In this document: piece after piece, positions 1 to 5,775 of the stretch
How positions within the stretch are numbered: position 1 is the stretch's first letter
Layout of the letters: every line of letters starts with the position of its first letter
DNA from: Candidatus Nomurabacteria bacterium
GTDB lineage: Bacteria > Patescibacteriota > Minisyncoccia > Phycocordibacterales > UBA9973
Length of the DNA: 23,027 bases
Assembly (NCBI GenBank): GCA_023267115.1
Contig: JAHFNV010000006.1
Span: 1 to 23,027, forward strand
Direction: 5' to 3'
Position numbers and translations under genes: made by a program
The notes under the pieces: model-generated
Seen by the model: the letters and a program-made list of their open reading frames with translations, nothing else
Told to the model about the DNA's origin: nothing
Databases searched by the model: none

Positions 1-27
1 TCGTGCGGGGTTATCAACAGGAGTGTA

Positions 28-56
28 TTGACCTAGTTGCTTAATCTTAGTACAAT
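28..56 (+). promoter_or_regulatory. sigma-70-type promoter of infA
   Basis: TTGACC (28-33), a 17-base spacer and TACAAT (51-56) form a near-consensus promoter. The start codon of infA is at 69, so the leader would be only about six bases long. A second TACAAT lies at 59-64 but has no matching -35 box. The promoter suggests that infA can be transcribed independently of the genes beyond the left edge. Confidence 0.6.
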
Positions 57-68
57 TCTACAATCCAA

Positions 69-311
69 ATGAGTTATAAAAAAAATGACCTGCCTGTTGG
101 CAGGCAGGAAAAGTTGCAAACAGTCAGGGGAGTTATCACTGAAGCTTTGCCGAACACTTTGTTTAGAGTAAAAATGGAAAGCGAGAAAGAAATTATGGCA
201 TATCTTTCCGGTAAAATGCGAATGCACAGGATTAAAGTCTTGATTGGAGATGTGGTTGAAATCGTATTAGATCCCTATGGTGGGAAGAGTAGAATAGTTA
301 AAAGGTTGTAA
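69..311 (+). CDS. infA: translation initiation factor IF-1
   Basis: IF-1 binds the A site of the 30S subunit and helps IF-2 and IF-3 select the initiator tRNA. The 80-residue product carries the S1-like OB-fold with the family's signature residues: EALPNTLFRV (about 26-35), the SGKMRMHRIKVLIGD stretch (about 47-61) and a basic end after SRIVKRL. Usual IF-1 is about 72 residues, and the excess is at the N-terminus, where residues 8-13 (LPVGRQ) are encoded by a palindromic repeat. It is the first gene of the ribosomal-protein cluster infA-rpmJ-rpsM-rpsK-rpsD-rpoA-rplQ, the usual bacterial order. The next gene, rpmJ, begins 105 bases downstream. The ATG at 69 fits the promoter, and no other start would keep the whole OB fold and lie as close. 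Confidence 0.96.
   Translation: MSYKKNDLPVGRQEKLQTVRGVITEALPNTLFRVKMESEKEIMAYLSGKMRMHRIKVLIGDVVEIVLDPYGGKSRIVKRL
89..108 (+). repeat. in-frame palindrome inside infA
   Basis: An 8-base stem CCTGCCTG (89-96), loop TTGG and CAGGCAGG (101-108) make a perfect hairpin inside the infA reading frame. It encodes LPVGRQ in the variable N-terminal tail, outside the OB fold. I recall similar CCTGCC...GGCAGG repeats, coding for peptides such as LPAGRQ, across many CPR genomes; that recollection is not checked here. Confidence 0.75.
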
Positions 312-331
312 TTTTTTTGGGAATAGTGTAT

Positions 332-404
332 TATAATGTGGTTAGTTTATTTTTGGTTTTTAAAAAGTAATAAACATTGAAAAATAAGGGTTTTTAGCCC
401 TGTT
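332..404 (+). promoter_or_regulatory. rpmJ upstream region: possible -10 box and weak hairpin
   Basis: The 105-base gap between infA and rpmJ holds a consensus TATAAT (332-337) with no convincing -35. It also has a small hairpin, AGGG (387-390) paired with CCCT (398-401) and followed by a T-run. The hairpin could be an attenuator or weak terminator ahead of rpmJ. The short stem keeps confidence low. Confidence 0.3.
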
Positions 405-416
405 TTTGTCTACCTC

Positions 417-527
417 ATGAAAATTCGATCAGCGGTAAAAAAAATCTGCGATAATTGTAAAATAGTCAGGCGCCAAAGGCATTTGCGGGTGATTTGTTCG
501 AATCCTAAACATAAGCAAAAACAATAA
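417..527 (+). CDS. rpmJ: 50S ribosomal protein L36
   Basis: This 36-residue protein was found by reading the gap between infA and rpsM. It begins MKIRSAVKKICDNCKIVRR and ends NPKHKQKQ, closely matching bacterial L36. The zinc ligands of the C+ form are present: C11, C14, C27 and H32. L36 binds domain VI and helices 89-91 of 23S rRNA in the large subunit and is the smallest ribosomal protein. The place between infA and rpsM is the conserved one. The stop codon TAA (525-527) touches the repeated leader that precedes rpsM. Confidence 0.95.
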   Translation: MKIRSAVKKICDNCKIVRRQRHLRVICSNPKHKQKQ

Positions 528-576
528 TAGTATACGAATGCCTTAACGAATAAGCACACACGAATTAATTAATAAA
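526..576 (+). repeat. 51-base leader repeat, copy 1 (before rpsM)
   Basis: This leader starts in the rpmJ stop codon and runs to just before the rpsM start. It matches 3142-3192 (before rplQ) at 48 of 51 positions by hand alignment. Landmarks in both copies are AGTATACGAATGCCTTAAC at the left and CACACGAATTAATTAATAAA at the right. A shared regulatory role (leader RNA or internal promoter) is an inference. Confidence 0.8.
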
Positions 577-580
577 CAAA

Positions 581-961
581 ATGCGAATCCTTGGAATCAC
601 TGTCCCAAATGAAAAGAGACTGGAAATTGGTTTAACTTGCCTTTATGGTATTGGGGTTTCGAGCGCTCGTAAAATTTTAGATCAAGTTGGTATTGATCGA
701 GGTAAGCGCACCAAAGATTTAACGTCTGATGAAGAAAATAAAATTCGCGCCGTAGTTGAAGGAATGAAAATAGAAGGAAACTTAAAAAGAGAGATTTCCG
801 GAAATATTAAAAGACTGAAAGATATTAAAAGTTATCGAGGGATTCGTCATATCAAAAGATTGCCGGTTCGCGGACAAAGAACCAAAACGAATTCAAGAAC
901 AGTCAGAGGTAATGTTCGAAAAACAATGGCCTCAGGCAAAAGAAAAGAGAGTAAAACATAA
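581..961 (+). CDS. rpsM: 30S ribosomal protein S13
   Basis: S13 sits in the head of the 30S subunit, contacts the P-site tRNA and forms bridge B1 with the 50S subunit. The 126-residue product shows the helix-two-turns-helix part (GIGVSSARKIL, about 24-34) and the family hallmark YRGIRHIKRLPVRGQRTKTN near residues 87-106, followed by a Lys/Arg-rich RNA-binding tail. Length is normal (E. coli 118). It keeps the conserved order S13-S11-S4-RpoA-L17. The start codon ATG follows the repeated leader directly, and no clear Shine-Dalgarno is visible, only AATAAACAAA. Confidence 0.97.
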   Translation: MRILGITVPNEKRLEIGLTCLYGIGVSSARKILDQVGIDRGKRTKDLTSDEENKIRAVVEGMKIEGNLKREISGNIKRLKDIKSYRGIRHIKRLPVRGQRTKTNSRTVRGNVRKTMASGKRKESKT

Positions 962-976
962 AATTAATGATTAGAT

Positions 977-1010
977 GCTAGGGACTAGAAAGATCTAGAA
1001 CCTAGAACTT
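977..1010 (+). promoter_or_regulatory. CTAG-rich leader before rpsK
   Basis: The 57-base gap between rpsM and rpsK has four CTAG tetramers arranged as an imperfect inverted repeat. Its 10-mer CTAGAACCTA (995-1004) recurs in the dnaK leader (8195-8204). It may be a leader RNA hairpin; function unknown. Confidence 0.35.
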
Positions 1011-1018
1011 AATTTATT

Positions 1019-1468
1019 ATGGGAAAAACAAAAGTTATAAATGAAGAAAAGAAAGAAGTTGTAGCCAAAACAGAAACGAAGGCTGAGGCGAAAGCAACTC
1101 CAGCTAAAACTTCCAAAAAGAAAATAATTTCTGGGGTTGTGCGTGTTGACGCCACCTTCAATAATACCAAGGTGTTTTTTGCAGACAGATTGGGTAATGT
1201 GTTGTTTTGGTCAAGTGCTGGTGCGCTTGGTTTTCGCGGAGCAAAAAAGGGGACTCCCTTCGCTGCTTCTAAGGTGGGTGATCTAATTGGCAGTCGAGCG
1301 GTCTCGTTGGGAGTAAAGGATGTAGAAGTGATAGTACGGGGAGTTGGTTCTGGACGTGAGCCGGCGATCAGAGCATTTATGGGGAGTGGTATAGAAATTA
1401 CTTCCATTAAAGATACGACGCCGGTGCCTCATAACGGACCGAAGGCCAAGAAGCCCAGGAGAGTGTAG
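1019..1468 (+). CDS. rpsK: 30S ribosomal protein S11
   Basis: S11 lies on the platform of the 30S subunit near the E site and the 3' end of 16S rRNA. The 149 residues consist of a Lys/Ala/Glu-rich extension of about 35 residues and then the S11 fold, starting at ISGVVRVDATFNNT (about 37-50). The core includes SSAGALGFRGAKKGTPFAA and the C-terminal hallmark VPHNGPKAKKPRRV. E. coli S11 has 129 residues, so the low-complexity N-terminus is an add-on. An internal start downstream of the extension is possible but no other ATG stands near the core. It is flanked by rpsM and rpsD in conserved order. Confidence 0.97.
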   Translation: MGKTKVINEEKKEVVAKTETKAEAKATPAKTSKKKIISGVVRVDATFNNTKVFFADRLGNVLFWSSAGALGFRGAKKGTPFAASKVGDLIGSRAVSLGVKDVEVIVRGVGSGREPAIRAFMGSGIEITSIKDTTPVPHNGPKAKKPRRV

Positions 1469-1503
1469 AAAAGTTGAAAGTTATAAAGTTATAAAGTAAA
1501 AAA

Positions 1504-2115
1504 ATGTTAAGTAAACCAAAATTTAAAATTTGCAAAAGACTTGGTCCGGGAGTGTACGATAAATGCCAGACGGCTAAGTTTTCGATTGCTTCTCCAAAAT
1601 TTAGCGCCACTAGCAGTAATCGTCGTCCAAAAGCTGTATCCGAATATGGTACACAGCTTATTGAAAAACAGAAAGTGCGTTTTTCCTACGGCATCTCTGA
1701 ACGACAACTTTCAAATTATGTTAAAAAGGCTTCACACCATGTCAAAGGCGCCGGCACTGCGGATAAATTTTATGAAGCGTTGGAATCTCGACTGGATAAT
1801 GTAATTTACCGAATGGGTCTTGGGTCCAGTCGTCGGGCCGCTCGGCAGATGGTTGCCCACGGACACTTTATTGTCAATAATACCAAAGTTACCATTCCTT
1901 CGTATGCCGTCTGGCCGGGAGATACCATAAAAGTTCGCGAAGGCTCCAAAGTCAAAAAGATTTTTGATGATCTGACTCAAAAAATGAAAGAATATAATTT
2001 TCCCAGCTGGCTTTCTTTTGATCTCGATAAAATGGAAGGAAAAATTTTAGAGAAGCCAAAAAACACCGAAACTTTTCTTGATTTAAATGCCGTGCTTGAA
2101 TTTTATAGTCGTTAA
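1504..2115 (+). CDS. rpsD: 30S ribosomal protein S4
   Basis: S4 is a primary 16S rRNA binder that nucleates 30S assembly, and in other bacteria it represses the alpha operon translationally. The 203-residue product has the N-terminal domain (KFKICKRLGPGVYDKC, 6-21), where only two cysteines remain, so it is a zinc-free or degenerate form. The S4 RNA-binding domain follows at about 92-152 (ESRLDNVIYRMGLGSSRRAA, then GHFIVNNTKV). Its length is normal. Its leader (1469-1503) has GTTATAAAGTT-type repeats shared with the rplM leader. Whether S4 binds any of the repeated leaders of this operon cannot be told from sequence. Confidence 0.97.
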   Translation: MLSKPKFKICKRLGPGVYDKCQTAKFSIASPKFSATSSNRRPKAVSEYGTQLIEKQKVRFSYGISERQLSNYVKKASHHVKGAGTADKFYEALESRLDNVIYRMGLGSSRRAARQMVAHGHFIVNNTKVTIPSYAVWPGDTIKVREGSKVKKIFDDLTQKMKEYNFPSWLSFDLDKMEGKILEKPKNTETFLDLNAVLEFYSR

Positions 2116-2130
2116 TTTATTAGTAGTTTA

Positions 2131-2148
2131 CCTCGATCCAAATCGGGG
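2131..2148 (+). repeat. short hairpin between rpsD and rpoA
   Basis: CCTCGAT (2131-2137) pairs with ATCGGGG (2142-2148) across a four-base loop, with one G-T pair. No T-run follows, so it is not a normal terminator. It may be a small repeat or an RNA processing or pausing site between the two genes. Confidence 0.45.
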
Positions 2149-2162
2149 CAAGTATAAAAAAT

Positions 2163-3146
2163 ATGCCAGAGTATAAAATAATTATACCTTCCAAACCTCG
2201 TGTTATTTTAGAAGAAGAAAATAAAGGAGTATTTGAAATAGACGGTTTATATCCCGGATACGGCCATACTTTGGGCAATAGCCTTCGCCGCATCATTCTT
2301 TCTTCATTGCCGGGCGCGAGCATTACTTCTATAAAGATTGACGGCGTTGGCCACGAATTTCAGGCAATGGATGGGATCAAAGAAGATGTAATTGTTATGA
2401 TTCTGAATTTCAAAAAGATTCGTTTTAAAATGGCTTCCGATGAACCCCAAATAGTTAAGCTTTCAGTTAAAGGTCCGAAAGAGGTTACTGCGGCAGATAT
2501 AAAAACTGTTGGGCAAGTTGAGGTTTTAAATAAAGAGTTGCATTTGGTTTCCGTTACTGGGAAAATAAACTTGAATGTTGAAATGAGAGTTGAAAAAGGT
2601 CTGGGTTTTATAGCCAAGGAAATTTTGCAAAAAGAAAAAGTTGATATAGGCACTATTGCGGTGGATGGCATTTTTACTCCAATTCGCAGAGTGGCTTATG
2701 AAGTTGAAAATATGCGAGTCGGTGACAGTACCAATTACAATCGCTTGCGAATTTCGATTGAAACAGACGGTACTTTATTTCCTCGTCAGGCGCTGACCCA
2801 GTCGATTATTATAATGATTAATCAACTTAAAGCCATTGTTGACTTTGAGGAGCCGGAAGATTTGAAGCTCAAATTAGTCGGAGATTCGAACCTTCTTTCT
2901 AATGCGCCAGAGAGCGCCGTAAAAGAAAAAGGAGACGAATTTTCCGATATTCTGAAAACTAGAACAGATAGTTTAGATCTTTCTACCAGAACATTGAACG
3001 CACTCTCGGCCGCTAATATTCGGACGCTAGGGGGGCTAGCCAGAAAAAAACACGAAGACTTACTGGAGGTTGAGGGTATTGGCGAAAAGGGTATTAGCGA
3101 AATCAAGAAAGTGCTCGGAAAATTCGGGCTGAATTTAAAAGAATAG
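2163..3146 (+). CDS. rpoA: DNA-directed RNA polymerase subunit alpha
   Basis: The alpha subunit dimerises to scaffold RNA polymerase assembly and its C-terminal domain contacts UP elements and activators. The 327-residue length equals that of typical bacterial RpoA (E. coli 329). The N-terminal domain spans about 1-230 with GYGHTLGNSLRRIILSSLPG (32-51), the classic motif. The helix-hairpin-helix C-terminal domain is at about 262-327 (NIRTLGGLARK, then LLEVEGIGEKGISEIKKVL). The gene follows rpsD by 47 bases and its stop codon leads straight into the second copy of the 51-base leader, ahead of rplQ. Confidence 0.98.
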   Translation: MPEYKIIIPSKPRVILEEENKGVFEIDGLYPGYGHTLGNSLRRIILSSLPGASITSIKIDGVGHEFQAMDGIKEDVIVMILNFKKIRFKMASDEPQIVKLSVKGPKEVTAADIKTVGQVEVLNKELHLVSVTGKINLNVEMRVEKGLGFIAKEILQKEKVDIGTIAVDGIFTPIRRVAYEVENMRVGDSTNYNRLRISIETDGTLFPRQALTQSIIIMINQLKAIVDFEEPEDLKLKLVGDSNLLSNAPESAVKEKGDEFSDILKTRTDSLDLSTRTLNALSAANIRTLGGLARKKHEDLLEVEGIGEKGISEIKKVLGKFGLNLKE

Positions 3147-3192
3147 TATACGAATGCCTTAACTAATAGGCGCACACGAATTAATTAATAAA
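3142..3192 (+). repeat. 51-base leader repeat, copy 2 (before rplQ)
   Basis: This copy overlaps the last codons of rpoA and ends at the rplQ start codon. It matches 526-576 at 48 of 51 bases. The three changes all lie in the middle. In this copy they allow a GCCT/AGGC stem that copy 1 forms less well. Confidence 0.8.
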
Positions 3193-3546
3193 ATGAGGCA
3201 TCACAATACCAAAAGAAAATTCGGCAGAGTAAGAAAAATTAGGCGAGCCTTGCTTAATTCCTTGGCGCTTAATTTAATGGTGCGGGGAAAAATAAAAACG
3301 ACCGAACCGAAAGCCAAAGAACTAAGACCTTTGGTTGAAAAACTTGTTACTCGCGCCAAAGTTGATAATTTAGCCAATCGCCGATTGATAATAAAAAAGC
3401 TTTCCAGTCGCAGTTCTGGGATTAAGAAACTTTTTACAGTTATTGCCCCGAAGTATCTTGATAGAAAGGGTGGATACACCCGAGTGTTAAAACTTGGCGC
3501 CAGGAAGTCAGACGGCGCGAAGATGGCGATTATAGAATTCATATAA
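3193..3546 (+). CDS. rplQ: 50S ribosomal protein L17
   Basis: L17 lies near the exit of the peptide tunnel on the 50S subunit. The 117-residue product begins MRHHNTKRKFGRVRKIRRAL, the diagnostic L17 start, and continues with LLNSLALNLMVRGKIKTTEPKAKELRPL in two parts. It ends with RVLKLGARKSDGAKMAIIEFI, typical for the family. Length is normal (E. coli 127). It stands directly after rpoA as in most bacteria. Confidence 0.97.
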   Translation: MRHHNTKRKFGRVRKIRRALLNSLALNLMVRGKIKTTEPKAKELRPLVEKLVTRAKVDNLANRRLIIKKLSSRSSGIKKLFTVIAPKYLDRKGGYTRVLKLGARKSDGAKMAIIEFI

Positions 3547-3585
3547 GAGTTTATAAAGTTAAAAGTTATAAAGTTGGAAGTAAAT

Positions 3586-3942
3586 ATGGACGCAAAAGAT
3601 ACAAAAACAATAGATGCCAGCGACAGAACATTAGGCAGAGTGGCTAGTGAAGCGGCCCATTTTTTGATGGGTAAAAATTCAGCCAAATTTGAGAGGCACG
3701 TTTATTCTGGCTTGACTGTAAAGGTTTTGAATGCTTCAAAGCTTCGAATCACTCGAAAAAAATTGGCGGAAATTTTTCACACCCAATATTCGGGTATGCC
3801 CGGCGGACTACATATAACAAGTGGCAGTCAAACAGTTCTCAAAAAAGGATATAAAGAGTTGGTTAGGCTGGCGATTTATCAAATGTTGCCGGGGAATAAA
3901 TTAAGAAGAAAAATGATGAAAAATTTAAAGATTGAAGATTAA
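3586..3942 (+). CDS. rplM: 50S ribosomal protein L13
   Basis: L13 is an early-assembly protein of the 50S subunit. The product has TIDASDRTLGRVASEAAHFL near its N-terminus, then VKVLNASKLRITRKKL and the conserved MLPGNKLRRKMMKNLKI at the end. I chose ATG 3586 (118 residues) because GGAAG at 3576-3580 lies five bases upstream, a good Shine-Dalgarno. An in-frame TTG at 3574 would overlap it. E. coli L13 has 142 residues, so both ends are trimmed here. It forms the usual pair with rpsI, 11 bases downstream. The leader shares the 14-mer AAAGTTATAAAGTT with the rpsD leader. Confidence 0.94.
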   Translation: MDAKDTKTIDASDRTLGRVASEAAHFLMGKNSAKFERHVYSGLTVKVLNASKLRITRKKLAEIFHTQYSGMPGGLHITSGSQTVLKKGYKELVRLAIYQMLPGNKLRRKMMKNLKIED

Positions 3943-3953
3943 ATATAAAAACA

Positions 3954-4382
3954 ATGGAAAAAACATCAGAAAAAAAATCAAAAGAGACATATGTCGAAGC
4001 TGTCGGTAGAAGAAAAACTTCAACCGCGCGAGTGCGAGTAATGGAAGGAAGCGAAACAAGCTTTATTATAAATGGCAAGGATGCCAGAGAATATTTTAAA
4101 ACAGAAGAAGAGCGCCGTTTGATTATGGATCCGATTATTAAAGGAATGCCTACTAGTAAAGATTTAAAGTTGAGCATTGAAGCGCGGGCTTCTGGCGGGG
4201 GAATTCATTCTCAGGCCGAAGCGGTCCGTCACGGTCTGGCCCGGGCCCTGGTTCTGTTTGATTTAGAACTGCGCCCAAAATTAAAAACACTCGGATATTT
4301 AAAGCGTGATCCGAGAGCCAAAGAGCGCAGAAAATTTGGTTTGAAAAAAGCAAGAAAAGCACCTAAATGGTCCAAGAGATAA
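3954..4382 (+). CDS. rpsI: 30S ribosomal protein S9
   Basis: S9 is in the 30S head and its C-terminal tail reaches the P-site tRNA anticodon stem. The 142 residues begin with a Lys/Glu-rich stretch, then the S9 core from YVEAVGRRKTSTARVRV (about 13-29), SGGGIHSQAEAVRHGLARAL and the C-terminal KKARKAPKWSKR. The terminal SKR is the conserved tRNA-contacting tail; the usual residue before it is Phe, here Trp. The stop codon overlaps the start of the operon terminator. Confidence 0.97.
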   Translation: MEKTSEKKSKETYVEAVGRRKTSTARVRVMEGSETSFIINGKDAREYFKTEEERRLIMDPIIKGMPTSKDLKLSIEARASGGGIHSQAEAVRHGLARALVLFDLELRPKLKTLGYLKRDPRAKERRKFGLKKARKAPKWSKR

Positions 4383-4399
4383 AAACTCTTTGAGTTTTT
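4381..4399 (+). terminator. hairpin terminator after rpsI
   Basis: AAAAACTC (4381-4388), loop TTT and GAGTTTTT (4392-4399) form an 8-base perfect stem whose right arm ends in a T-run. The stem is AT-rich, so termination may be partial. It overlaps the rpsI stop codon and is followed at once by the grpE promoter. Confidence 0.6.
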
Positions 4400-4400
4400 G

Positions 4401-4409
4401 TGCTAATAT
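4401..4409 (+). promoter_or_regulatory. extended -10 promoter of grpE
   Basis: TGCTAATAT, an extended -10 element, ends six bases before the grpE start codon. Transcription normally starts about seven bases after the -10 box, so the mRNA would begin at or next to the ATG (leaderless). Confidence 0.55.
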
Positions 4410-4415
4410 ATTTCC

Positions 4416-5054
4416 ATGTCTGACGAAGAAGAAAAAAAAGAAACCGAACCCGCCGACGCTCCAAGCTCTGGCGAGGCGAAGGAAAACGATTCTGAGGTTT
4501 TAGAGTTTGAATTTAACGAAGATGGCGAGGAAGATTTGAAAAAGACCCTGAAGAAGTTCAGAGCTGATTTGAAAGTGTGTAGAACCGAAAGCCGAGAATA
4601 TTTGACTGGCTGGCAGAAAGAGCGTGCCGAGTTTCTTAACTATAAGAAGCAAGAGGAAGCTAGGAAAATCAATTTTTCAGAAGCGATGCGCGAGAGAATT
4701 CTGACCCGCTTTTTGACGGTGCTGGATAGTTTCAATATGGCTTTCGCCAACAAAGAAACCTGGGATAAGGTAGATGAAAATTGGCGCAAGGGGGTGGAAT
4801 ATATTTATGCCCAAATGAATATAATATTTGAAGAGTACGGAGTGAAAGTAATCGGTGAAATGGGGGAGACTTTTGACCCGAATATTCACCAGTCTATAGA
4901 GATGGTGGAAACTAATGAAAAAGAAAATGATCATAAAATTGCCGAGATAGTGCAAAAGGGCTATCTTTTAGGAAACGATCCGCACCAAGGCGGGACAGGA
5001 CGCGTTATGCGTCCAGCTCGGGTGAAAGTTTATGAATACAGAGAACGAAACTAA
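4416..5054 (+). CDS. grpE: nucleotide exchange factor GrpE
   Basis: GrpE releases ADP from DnaK and so drives its folding cycle. The 212-residue product has an acidic, probably disordered N-terminus (1-40), a long charged helix with coiled-coil character (about 45-115, including YLTGWQKERAEFLNYKKQEE), and the C-terminal beta domain with HQSIEMVETNEKENDHKIAEIVQKGYLL in two parts and RVMRPARVKV. Length is normal. dnaK lies 3.2 kb downstream on the same strand, separated by two zinc-ribbon genes and a regulator; no dnaJ is in the window. The last 23 bases overlap the next gene. Confidence 0.95.
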   Translation: MSDEEEKKETEPADAPSSGEAKENDSEVLEFEFNEDGEEDLKKTLKKFRADLKVCRTESREYLTGWQKERAEFLNYKKQEEARKINFSEAMRERILTRFLTVLDSFNMAFANKETWDKVDENWRKGVEYIYAQMNIIFEEYGVKVIGEMGETFDPNIHQSIEMVETNEKENDHKIAEIVQKGYLLGNDPHQGGTGRVMRPARVKVYEYRERN

Positions 5055-5694
5055 AACCTGCGTTGATTGCAAAAATGAATTCACCATAGATTCGGGCGAT
5101 TTAAATTTATACGAAAAGGTAGGACTCAAAACACCTAGCAAATGTTTTGACTGCCGCATGAAACAATATGCAAAAGAAGAATATGAAAAATTAAAAACTC
5201 AAATTATTTCTGATATGGAAAAGAGGGGAGAGTACGGTGAATTTTTCCCATACTCATTTGGCACTGGTCCTTACAATTTAACCAATGGCATACTATATTT
5301 CCCCAACACAACCAAAGAGGAAGTTTTGAAAAATGGTGGTTATTGGTCAGAGGAAGATCTCTCTCAAACTGATGGAACTCCATCGAGCAGTTTACCGGAC
5401 AGTATTTTTGATACACCCCGAGAAATTTCTTCTCAAGCATTAATTTGCCCTGAAACACAGTATAGGTTCAATATTTCAGAGGCAGAATATGAATTTCATA
5501 AACACAAAGGTTTTGCCTTGCCGCGACTCCATTTTGATAAGAGAATTTTAAACAAGATAAAAAAAATTACGAACATTAAAACTTACCCCTACAAATGTTT
5601 TTATTGCCAAAAAAATATAAATGCTTACTATCCGCCGGAATGGGGCTATCAGAAAATCGCCTGCGAGGAATGTTACAAACAAAACATCGCCTAA
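5032..5694 (+). CDS. short paralogue of CPR cysteine-rich zinc-ribbon family
   Basis: This 220-residue protein of unknown function shares both ends, but not the middle, with the two long paralogues at 5776 and 12219. The N-terminal ribbon has C10-x2-C13 and C38-x2-C41. Right after CFDCR comes QYAKEEYEKLK (45-55), which in the long paralogues lies more than 300 residues further on (YSKEDYLALK). It therefore looks like an in-frame internal deletion form. The block with EYGEFFP (67-73), the FNISEAEYEFHK segment and a last ribbon with C189, C192, C211 and C214 are kept. The expected second CxxC near 139 has lost a cysteine (CPET). The start at 5032 overlaps grpE by 23 bases and gives the same short N-tail as the paralogues. 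No signal peptide or membrane helix is visible. Confidence 0.85.
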   Translation: MNTENETKTCVDCKNEFTIDSGDLNLYEKVGLKTPSKCFDCRMKQYAKEEYEKLKTQIISDMEKRGEYGEFFPYSFGTGPYNLTNGILYFPNTTKEEVLKNGGYWSEEDLSQTDGTPSSSLPDSIFDTPREISSQALICPETQYRFNISEAEYEFHKHKGFALPRLHFDKRILNKIKKITNIKTYPYKCFYCQKNINAYYPPEWGYQKIACEECYKQNIA

Positions 5695-5701
5695 TAAATC
5701 C

Positions 5702-5741
5702 TATTTAGCAATAAGAAGCGGTCGCACACTATTGCTAAATT
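5702..5741 (+). repeat. 40-base hairpin repeat, copy 1
   Basis: This sequence is identical to 7475-7514. It contains a perfect 10-base inverted repeat, ATTTAGCAAT (5703-5712) and ATTGCTAAAT (5731-5740), with an 18-base loop containing GCGGTCGC. It starts seven bases after the stop of the short zinc-ribbon gene. It may be a terminator or RNA-stability element duplicated with its gene, or a small mobile element. Confidence 0.85.
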
Positions 5742-5761
5742 TGCTTTTACGAATAACAGAG

Positions 5762-5769
5762 TGCATAAT
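5762..5769 (+). promoter_or_regulatory. -10 element of second zinc-ribbon gene
   Basis: TGCATAAT (hexamer CATAAT, 5764-5769) ends six bases before ATG 5776, the same spacing as at grpE. AAAGG also stands directly against the ATG but is too close to act as a Shine-Dalgarno. Confidence 0.4.
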
Positions 5770-5775
5770 TAAAGG

